Shown piece by piece: positions 56,101-64,000 of a stretch of DNA of 64,000 nt (positions are counted from its first letter, which is position 1; each line of letters opens with the position of its first letter). The notes beneath the pieces are model-generated. The model was not told the DNA's origin, did no database searches, and saw only the letters and a list, made by a program, of their open reading frames with translations. This stretch comes from Clavulina sp. PMI_390. Lineage: Eukaryota; Basidiomycota; Agaricomycetes; Cantharellales; Hydnaceae. The translations under genes and the position numbers were made by a program. Location of the stretch: the NCBI GenBank assembly GCA_015039315.1, contig WIDE01000121.1, forward strand, positions 1 to 64,000. The letters run 5' to 3'.

Positions 56101-58530
56101 TGAGGTGAAGATGCCTCCAGGTACTAAAGGACCGACACAACAGTCAGTAAACGAACAAAGAGCTACAATAGTGTGAATACGCACTTGAGCGGAGGAAGAG
56201 TTTGAAAAGAGAAGCAACAGCGTGGGGATCAAGGTCGGCTGCGTTGACACTCTGAAGGTCGTAGTCGGCACCTGAAGATATGGAGTGAGTCAGAATGATC
56301 ATATTTTATGGGAGTGGAGTGATTCACCTGCATCGAAATCAACAGCCAGCTTCGTGACAACACTTGTCTTCCCCGATCGTCTAGAGAGTCGGGCGCGGAT
56401 GAGTACGCCGTCAGACATGAAATTGACATGACAAACCTAAAAATTCCTTCTTCCTTCACCGCCCACACCTCGAGATGCTGGACACATCGCACCACGAGTG
56501 CCGGACACTTCTCTCCTCTCCTCTGCCCTGTGCGCTCATCAATCCAAGGCCGCTTTTCCATCAATTCCTTGTCGATAGCCGTATCCCGAGCCGCATCGGC
56601 TACTAGTCTCCCCATCACAAGTTTATCAACGTACAGTCGACCGTGCGGGCGTCTGATACACCCGGGGATTTTGATCTTGGCCAGGTCTGACGCCTGATGT
56701 ATCCCGGCACCGATGTTGATTTCCGAGCTGGACGATGATGGCCCGCGGGTATCAGCTGTGCCGCCCATTCCGAACATGTTAAGAGTGGATTGGGCTCGAG
56801 AGTGAGTTGGACCTGTGGAGCCCGTCGTCGGCTCTCCCCGCCCACCGAGGCCCCAGCCTTGGGATGCGCTCTGGGTATGGGAGTGCCCGCCACCAAGAAT
56901 CCTTTCAAGGCCCTTCCGCCCAAACATGAAACCGCTTACTGCGGCAGATTTAGCTGTATCCTTAGCAGCCTTCGCGGAACGAGGGAACTTGTCACCACTC
57001 CCGGCGCCGAGGGAGCCTGTGCTTGCACTCAAATTAGCGTTACGCTGCGGAGGGGCCAAAGAGCCGGAGGATGAAGAAGCAGATGCGCCTGGATGACGAG
57101 GTGGTGCGGAAAGTTGGGTGTTCAGTGAAGAGGACTGTTGTTGCCGAGGGTGCTGCGGCGGAGCTAGCGAGCCAGTCATCGCGACACGAGATGCGTGGTC
57201 TATATAAAATCGATTCAGAACATAGGGAGGGCGGTGTAAAAACAGCAAAATAACGGATCAACGTACCTGTGGAAGATTCAGCACCAGACACTGATCCTTG
57301 TCCTGACCCCTGGCTGCGGCCAGAAGCGATCGAGTCCGAAGACTTTACCCCAGCCGCATGTGCCACCAGAAGCCCTGCTTGCCCTTGTTGTGATTGCGAA
57401 GGCGCCAGCGGGCTTGACACCAGTCTGTCAGCACCCTTCAGCTGCGCCGCGGTGAAAGGAGGGATGATATCGCTCAGGCTGGTGCTTCTCCTCTTCCGTA
57501 AATCGAATGTCCCCAGGCGCTTCTTGACAGGGCTAATGGGGCTCGTAGGTTCAACAGATGAACGAGACGGGGGAGCGAGCACAACAGGCGTCGTGGTTGA
57601 CCTTGATGCGTTGGACTTGACTGGGGGATTAGGAGCAGGCTTAGGTACAGACGAAGTGATTGTATTGGGAGGCTTGGGTGGGAAGTGAAAATCAGAGGAT
57701 GGAATGTAGTCCCGCGATGGAGCGGAATCGGATGGCATGGGAAGGGACTGAGGATCTGATGGCACGTTGTCGTTCGTGGTGCGGCTGAGAGGGGTAACAA
57801 ATGCTGCCTTGGAGGGGCTCGGGGTGTCTGCAGGAGTTCGGGTTCCACTTGAGCCACCTGATCCTGTGGTACTGAATGACTGCCTCGATCCATTCGCGTG
57901 ATGCACAACACGTAGGTTTGAGGGCTTGGGAGGAGGGATAGGAGGAGCTTTTGAGGGCTTCACCTGTTTTGGAGGTTTTGGAGACACCGTATCCGACGAG
58001 TTCGTCCGTTGTTTGCTGGATGGAGATGAAGGAGCGGAAGAGTTGAAAATGGATGTAAGATTCCTTAATGGTCCCTTCGAGATAGACGCATGCTGTGGAG
58101 AAGGATTATGACTGGATATGGAGCCTGATGCATGGCTATGGGAAGATGTGGACAAGGAAATGGCTGAAGAACTGATTGAGAAGCTAGTCTCTTCGCTCCT
58201 TGGAGACTGGACCAGTGAGCCATCTTCGGTTACAGTCAAGGGTGAAGGCGTGCGCCTGGCAGACGTAGCAGAACCCGACACAGAGCTTGAAGACGAGTTG
58301 GTTTGATCATCGATGAAAAATGGGGTGGGCATCACTTGCTGGAGTGACAACGAGTTTCGGCGCCGGAAGAGCCCTGCCACGCGCCCGCTCGCTCCACCAG
58401 TATTACTCCCATTACCACCGGATCGCTGCGGAGGAGGTGGGTTAACTGGGGCATAATTAGGTCCAGTGCCGATGTACTGCTGCTGCGTAGCGTCGTCGAC
58501 TCTAGCGATGCTGAGCGAAGTCTTCGGCAT
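53149..58530 (-). CDS. Large RhoGAP-domain protein
   Basis: Five exons (58530-57267, 57199-56437, 56380-56328, 56271-56185, 56123-53149) join in frame to 1,713 residues. A long disordered Ser/Pro-rich N-terminal region precedes the RhoGAP domain (about 630-830): CPALVVRCVQHLEVWAVKEEG, then GIFR with the catalytic arginine finger (Arg676, codon split by intron 2), RSGKTSVVTKLAVDFDAG, DPHAVASLFKLFLRSIPGG and a later VNLMPLGNLLTVFPATLGAP. The remaining 880 residues are low-complexity Ser/Thr-rich with many possible phosphosites. The protein would speed GTP hydrolysis by a Rho-family GTPase. Which GTPase (Rho1, Cdc42 or Rac) cannot be told. It lies on the same strand and 2.5 kb upstream of the CDC24-type GEF. 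Confidence 0.88.
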
Positions 58531-58761
58531 GTTTGCAGAATTGATGGCGAAGGCCGCGGACCTGATTCGGTGTCTTGTTTTCGAGTGGGTGATTCTAGAA
58601 AGAGAGGAACTGTGTCCAAAAGTCTAAAAGAATATGTTTCCGTAGGTCCAAAGGGGGTCAAGTCGTCCAAGCACAGCTGGCTACGGCGAGAATGATTAGC
58701 CAATAACGTAGCAAAGTCGAGAGAAAACGTGGACAAACAACTGTGGTATCTGAGCAGCGCG

Positions 58762-59357
58762 CTAATAGTTGAGGTAGAAATATCGATAAAGCAAGTAGAT
58801 TAGGAGAACGTCAGCTCGCGCTTTGTGGTCGCATCGAGGAGGAAGGGCTGGACAGGAGAGGGGAGAGTAGTGGTCACAAGTGTGACACAGCTGATGACAT
58901 ATATATTTGACATCCTCTGTTCCGGTGCCTCGAGTGGTATTGATTGGACCATTTCTCGGGGTTTTCACCAGCTCATAACTTTGCCATAGCGTCAGAATAC
59001 ACCTGGATGCAGTCAAGGTGACCACGAGATATGTTTGAATCAATACGGGTAAAGGACCATCATTGAATTCATATTTGGACGCCGTCGTAATCATAGATAT
59101 GGTAGCAAGCAACGAGGGTCGTAGCTTGATGCCTATACCTCGGATGAAGATGAAGATCTTGAGGATATGATAGGCGAGCATATGTGGGACGCCAATCCGC
59201 ACGCGTCCTGGGTGGTAAATTCGGCGCCGCTTAGAGCCCGTTAATTCGCGTTCAGCATAGAAAGTGACGATCAAATGAGCAAGCGTATACGGGACGAATA
59301 TTCTGGCCAGAGCTGTCTGGAGATACAGTCCCGGAGACGTGGTATAATTTACTTAGA
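58762..59357 (-). pseudogene. Possible 5'-truncated membrane-protein fragment
   Basis: A minus-strand frame open from about 59357 to 58762 encodes hydrophobic, protein-like sequence: GLYLQTALARIFVPYTLAHL, RVRIGVPHMLAYHILKIFIF, IQTYLVVTLTASRCILTL. There is a Met at 59274, but coding character continues upstream to a stop near 59358, and no good start or upstream exon is visible. It is probably a gene fragment or a wrongly delimited exon. Family not recognised. Confidence 0.35.
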
Positions 59358-60710
59358 TTGCAACAGGCAACAGGCTTCCTCAAGCAACCCACTTCACATC
59401 GATTGTATTCCTTCCCTGTGCTGGAGAGAAATGTGATACCGAACTGATACTGCGAAGAAGCCAGGTGAGGACAAGGATTGATATGGGCCCTTATCTAGTG
59501 CGACGGAAAGGATAGCGCCAATGACCGTTGACGGAACTGGGATCTATTTGGAACCACGTGAGGACAGATTATAATACTGGGAGCCGACTACAGCGACCGT
59601 GAGCACACTTTTCCGTTAAGGCACGCTCCTTATATTATTTCGCGGCACCTGCCAAGACTCCTGGTCAAAGCCAAGTCGGCTTTGCGATATGTGTGAGCGG
59701 GGGAAGGGAATTGACCACGACGGAGCCAGAAGCCAAACACCCCATGTTCCAAGCACCCAGAGAACGAAACCCAAAAAATCGGGGCCTGAAGCTGCAGGAA
59801 TATCGTATCGCCACAAAGGAGGGGCCACAACAACTTGGTGGGGTCGGAATACCTTGGTTGTCCCGAGATGGCAGGTCCAGACCCGTGACAAGACCGAGTC
59901 AAATCTCTTGGCAAATCTCAGGGCTGAGAATTTGCAGAAATTGTAGACGTAAGAGAGATCAGAACGTGTTTTATATGAGAAGGGGGCAACCAGTGTTGCG
60001 ATAGCGACAGCATCGGCGTGATGAAGAGCCCGGAAAGCAGTCGTGAGGCTTTCCCTACTGAACCCGGACTTTAAGTACGGTGATAAACACCCCATATGGG
60101 GTTATTAACCTCGGAAAAGCTTAACGGATGACCAAGTTGGCCCTCAACGACGTACCAATGCGGTTCAGGGAGCTAAGTTTAACCACAGCAGTCGATTCGC
60201 CACTAGCTCAGTTTAAGCCGCTCAAATCAGTGGAATGGATATTCTTGCACGAAATATTCTCAAGCCAAAGGGCGATCTTGCGTCTGCTATAGGATAGAGA
60301 GAAAAAAGCGACGATCGAGATGTCTTTGAATGGTCCACTGGATAGGGGGAGCTAGTAACGGGTTTGAGCTCGAAACCAATTGTCCTGTCTTGGTTATAGG
60401 ACATATTCGAAGTCTTGGGATGAGCCATCGAAGCAGAAGACATTTACAAGTGGTGGGCAGAGCGACGACGATCGCCGTGGGAATCTGGGAATGTTTGGTT
60501 TGGGGCCTAGTCTGAGGCGTTGAGTGCCTCGAGGTCTGTGCATTGCTCCGACTCTCTGCTCATATAGCTCCTCTGGAGGCGCTCTGCTGGCACCAGCGCT
60601 ATATCTTATCAGAGTATTTCTTCATCTCAACAACAATCGATGTGAGTCTCACACACCATGAGGGTAACCCAAACGCCTTCTGACGGTTAGATTATTCAAC
60701 AGATCTTGAC
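59358..60710. other. Intergenic before BTB gene 11
   Basis: About 1.35 kb with no supported gene. A minus-strand open frame at 60095-59616 has poor coding character. The last 500 bases should hold the promoter of BTB gene 11; no TATA box in a good position is evident. Confidence 0.4.
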
Positions 60711-61604
60711 ATGGCCTCTGCTGATGAGTCAGGAGGTCAGAAGCCAGCCGACTCGCCACGTCAGTTTCATTCTTTCCCTGATGGGGACATCGTCTTGCGC
60801 TCGGTTGACGAGGTTGAGTTTCGCGTCGATTCGGTGATTCTGCGTCGCAGTTCCGCGTTTTTTGCCGACCTTCTCTCTCTGCCAGCCCCGCCAACTCCTG
60901 ATGAGATCGTCTCGTCGCCGATTGATCATCAAGATCCGGAAGCTCTCAAGCTTACCGAGAACAGCGTCGTTCTAGACTTGCTCTTCCGCCTCATTTATTA
61001 TCTCGACCCGGAGATGCCAGAAATTCCTGACAGCGAAGCCGACAAGGTTAGCTTCCTGGTAGCGGTACATAAGCTCCAAATCACACACCTCGCGGTCAAA
61101 GAAACGGTCGCGCGCATCTATTCCACGTTCTCCGCACTCCGCGCATGGGCCTTGGCAGTCAAGTTCCATGACATCATCGAGCGCAAAGCCGCGTTCAAAC
61201 GCCTACTTGTTGATTCGGTTAATGTGCTCGCCGAGGTCGAGCAAGTAGAAGAGCTCGATGAGATCAGTGCACGCGCTGTATTGCGGCTGCATCGTCTCCA
61301 ACAGAAGGCTCTCACAGAGGCTGCTGTGTTGTTGAAGAGATATCCCGTAGCGTGCGCAAAGCATGACACGGCCAAATTCTGGGAGAGCCTTCGGGCGATT
61401 TGGCGGGACCGGCCGTTTGCGAACGACGCATATGCGGAGTCTCGATGCTCTGATATTGTTATGGGGCTGAACTGCGACGAATGCTCCACTCAATTCCGAA
61501 CGCGCGGTCAGAGCGGAATCCGATACATGACAAGAGAAACTGTCGAGTCACTTCTCAGGGCCACGATTGAGGAAGAAAGCGAAGGAGCGGCTGGAGCGCG
61601 GTAG
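60711..61604 (+). CDS. BTB/POZ-domain protein 11 (outside the array, opposite strand)
   Basis: 297 residues, intronless, ATG at 60711. A short polar leader precedes the BTB domain from about residue 20 (FHSFPDGDIVLRSVDEVEF, RVDSVILRRSSAFFADLLSL, SVVLDLLFRLIYYLDPEMPE). Then ALRAWALAVKFHDIIERKAA, ELDEISARAVLRLHRLQQ, a VACAKH motif and CDEC. It shares every block of the array genes but lies 16 kb away on the plus strand, so the family was already dispersed. Predicted adaptor, partner unknown. Confidence 0.85.
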   Translation: MASADESGGQKPADSPRQFHSFPDGDIVLRSVDEVEFRVDSVILRRSSAFFADLLSLPAPPTPDEIVSSPIDHQDPEALKLTENSVVLDLLFRLIYYLDPEMPEIPDSEADKVSFLVAVHKLQITHLAVKETVARIYSTFSALRAWALAVKFHDIIERKAAFKRLLVDSVNVLAEVEQVEELDEISARAVLRLHRLQQKALTEAAVLLKRYPVACAKHDTAKFWESLRAIWRDRPFANDAYAESRCSDIVMGLNCDECSTQFRTRGQSGIRYMTRETVESLLRATIEEESEGAAGAR

Positions 61605-61765
61605 GATCATCGCGAAATAAGGTGAACTGAGCCCGCGTCTGGTTTGGCCCAATGTCAAGTCTTACTCCTCCTATCCAAATTCACTCGGGACGCGTTTTTG
61701 TAATCGACAGAGGCGGATTGGTTGCAGGTCCCAAAGATGCGGTCTCTAAAGTAGGAGAAGATTCA

Positions 61766-61995
61766 CTTTGTCACAAATATCTCTGATGATGTTCGAAATC
61801 GAGATCCCAGCCCGACGCGTGTCGAGGAAGTTAAATGCGTGCTCTACTGCCTCATTCCTGCCTTGCCCCATGTGTTGGAGACGCTGTACCATCTCAATGA
61901 CATTTGCACCTTAAACCTTTTCCATATTTCGTGGATTACTCGAGAGGTGAAGAGGCTGACAGATGACAAGCGGGCTCTAATTGAGGTATATTAAT
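61766..61995 (+). other. Possible orphan gene fragment
   Basis: A plus-strand frame reads as coherent protein (VEEVKCVLYCLIPALPHVLE, LYHLNDICTLNLFHISWITR, EVKRLTDDKRALIEVY) and ends in TAA near 61995. Upstream the frame meets a stop at about 61754, next to a possible acceptor TAG, so a 5' exon might exist, but none is recognisable. Likely a gene relic. Confidence 0.35.
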
Positions 61996-62074
61996 ACATG
62001 CGTGCTTGGAGGTTACCATGCTTAGTGCTCAACGCCTATTTGTTGAGATTGATCCATTCAGCTTTAGCGTATGG

Positions 62075-64000
62075 CTATTGTGAGCGATCGGAAGGTGGTT
62101 CAGAGGGCTGGCTGGGGGCGGGGGTAGCATTAGCTTCCCTTGCGACCCTGGCATCCTCCCGCCAGTCATGCGTAGGCTCTTTCAGCATGAGAGATTGTAT
62201 GGCAGCAACCGAGGCTATTATGTGGTGAATTTCATGGTCATTTCCATGAGCACCACCTCTTCGATTTATCACGAGGAATGACATACTGATGATCGCAAAT
62301 ATGACCCATTGGAGGTAGCCGTTCAGCAGCTGGCGCTCTGCACAATAGGCAAAGAGGGATGTAGAGATGGCAGGAGCGAACCCCTCAGGTACGATAAGGG
62401 ACATTTGGGTTATTGCTGCAGAGAGAGGTGATGTGAGGAACGTCCTTGGTCCTTAGGGTCTAGAAATGCGCATACCATTCACAGTGGCAAGGGCTTCAGC
62501 TGAAGGAGTTGCATTGTTACTCATGATGCTGATAGCCCTATCAGCGATCGATCGAAGGTTTATCAGCATTTCAAATCATCAGATGGCTGGGCGGTGTTGA
62601 AACAGAGACTCACGGCCACGAAAGCCCCGCAAGACTCCATATAACAAAGAATCCACACATCCAGGCCCAGAAGACAACGCCGTTCACATCCATCCCCCCT
62701 CGTGCCATCATGTTGAGTATGGGGTAGCACACACAGCTAATCGGCCACACAAACATGGCGAGCTTGTACAATCTGACGACAGATCCTGCGCCGATCCATG
62801 GATGAGCCAGCGTTGGACCGTATAGAAACATGATCCCAATCTGCACGAAGGCACGGATGGCCAAAGAAGCGCCAATTTGAGCTTCAGAGAACCCGAGGCC
62901 ACCTGCAATAGCAACGAAAGGGGCAAAGTTAATTTGGTTTTTTGTCCGACAGAAATGCCACGAACCTGACTCGATGGATGTGAATGCAAATAGGGAGTAG
63001 ACCGAAAACAAGAGCTCGCTTGATAGACAGTTCAGAAAATTGGATACTAGGAGAGCAATGATATCTCTTGTCATGATTAATCTCCATGAAGTTTTCGTAC
63101 TCGACACATTTTGGGGAGGTGTGGGCTGAATTTCGGGAACGACGTTTCCAGTTTCATCAGCGTGAACTGTGACTTCCACGCGCTGCTTCTTGGGACGGTA
63201 AAGTGTCTATCCAAACCGTTTCAGCGCTGAATTAGCGATAGACTCCTTTGATGAGTGAGGGGAGGCAGTGTTACCTCAGGAAGAAAGAGCATTCCACCAA
63301 GCACTGAGACGAATGCGAATCCTGCACCCACAAAGCAGGGCAGACCGAACGGGTATGTGAGCCAAAAACTCGTGTCAAACATTTCGGGCCAGTGACGTTC
63401 TGGATGCGCTAGGAAACCTCCCATGGGGAGCCCAACGATCTGGCCAATCCGGTAGGAAACCATCATCGCAACGAATGCCTGGTCTTGCGTCGACCTATAC
63501 AAAGAGGTTGGCACCCAGAAACGATAGAGATACAAAAGATGAACAGCTCACTTATCAGTAAGTTCGCCAAGCATCACTTTCACCGCTCTGCAATGGGTCT
63601 CATGAGATTCAGTTTCTGCTACTCTGGCATGGCGAACTTACGCCCATACTCCACCCATCCCACCGCCGATACACCTCGAGAGAATCAACGAAAGGTACGA
63701 TTGACTCATCCCAAAGAACAACAGTGAAATACCAAGCCCAGTCATCCCAATGAGGATGATTGGTTTGCGGCCATATCGATCAGTAGCAAAACTTAGCGGG
63801 AGGACTAGAAGGAAATTGATTGAGATAAAGGTGTGAGTTGATCGAGAGACCCAGAAGAACGTACTGGTTATGAAACTGGTGATGCTGAAGATAGATTCCT
63901 GTGAACAAGTGGTGAGAACCATTTGGCTGTTACGGTCACTAATGAAATTGCGTACAATCAGGCCCGAATAAAACCCAACTTGCTCGGGGCCATCGACGAC
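62075..64000 (-). CDS. MFS transporter, 5' end cut off by the window edge
   Basis: A multi-exon minus-strand gene that runs off the right edge; the last visible residues upstream are GPEQVGFYSGLI, typical of the first to second membrane helix. The second exon carries the MFS loop signature ATDRYGRKPIILIGMTGLG. Further exons give IGGGMGGVWA, AFVAMMVSYRIGQIVGLPMG, LTYPFGLPCFVGAGFAFVSV, a central hydrophilic loop (RPKKQRVEVTVHADETGNVV), FSEAQIGASLAIRAFVQIG and the end region MSLIVPEGFAPAISTSLFAY. About twelve helices are expected. The layout resembles fungal MFS proteins related to the plant ZIFL/drug-H+ antiporter group. Substrate unknown. The C-terminus (SVAAIQSLMLKEPTHDW, then a polar tail) ends at 62075. 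Introns are about 50-70 bases. Confidence 0.85.

Noticed and set aside
59616..60095. 159-residue minus-strand gene
   Set aside because: Overlapping frames of similar length occur on both strands, with no conserved motif, no splice support and no homology to other parts of the window.

Overview
The window looks like a shotgun-assembled scaffold from a filamentous basidiomycete. It is most likely an Agaricomycete, and the recurring small BTB proteins, GH7/GH3 cellulases and many 50-90 base introns would fit Cantharellales/Ceratobasidiaceae (Rhizoctonia type). That placement is inference from gene content; no marker gene is present. Genes are intron-rich, on both strands and not in operons. Two runs of N (32191-32782 and 42929-42938) mark assembly gaps, both inside tandem BTB paralogs.

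Layout. 0-2.7 kb: repeat-rich DNA with a near-perfect 273-base inverted repeat pair and a GGTTCG-rich hairpin cluster. 2.7-7.1 kb: a tandem pair of orphan genes (+); the first is decayed, the second looks intact and has an Arg/Ser-rich tail. 7.1-9.4 kb: mostly non-coding. 9.5-12.0 kb: a secreted FAD-linked oxidase (-). 12.6-17.2 kb: two tandem F-box paralogs (-). 19.1-21.2 kb: a GH7 cellobiohydrolase with CBM1 (+). 21.8-25.1 kb: a membrane RING-H2 E3 ligase (+). 25.4-44.6 kb: ten BTB-domain genes or pseudogenes, all on the minus strand, in two sub-clusters. They are interrupted by a non-autonomous TIR transposon with a 9-base target duplication, a small orphan gene and a GH3 beta-glucosidase (+). 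45.5-50.7 kb: CDC24-type Rho GEF (-). 53.1-58.5 kb: a 1,713-residue RhoGAP protein (-). 60.7-61.6 kb: an eleventh BTB gene (+). 62.1 kb to the right edge: an MFS transporter (-), cut off at its 5' end.

Themes. (1) Plant cell-wall breakdown: GH7 cellobiohydrolase and GH3 beta-glucosidase act one after the other in cellulose digestion; the FAD oxidase may be a secreted partner. (2) Polarity signalling: a Cdc42/Rac activator (GEF) and a Rho-family inactivator (GAP) lie next to each other on the same strand. (3) Ubiquitin and protein-interaction adaptors: two F-box genes, a RING-H2 ligase and eleven BTB genes. The most distinctive pattern is that the BTB proteins share, beyond the BTB fold, two helical motifs and a C-terminal CxxH...CxxC signature that looks like a metal-binding module. 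The array shows clear birth-and-death evolution: tandem duplication, a 56-base deletion, a one-base frameshift and near-identical exon segments.
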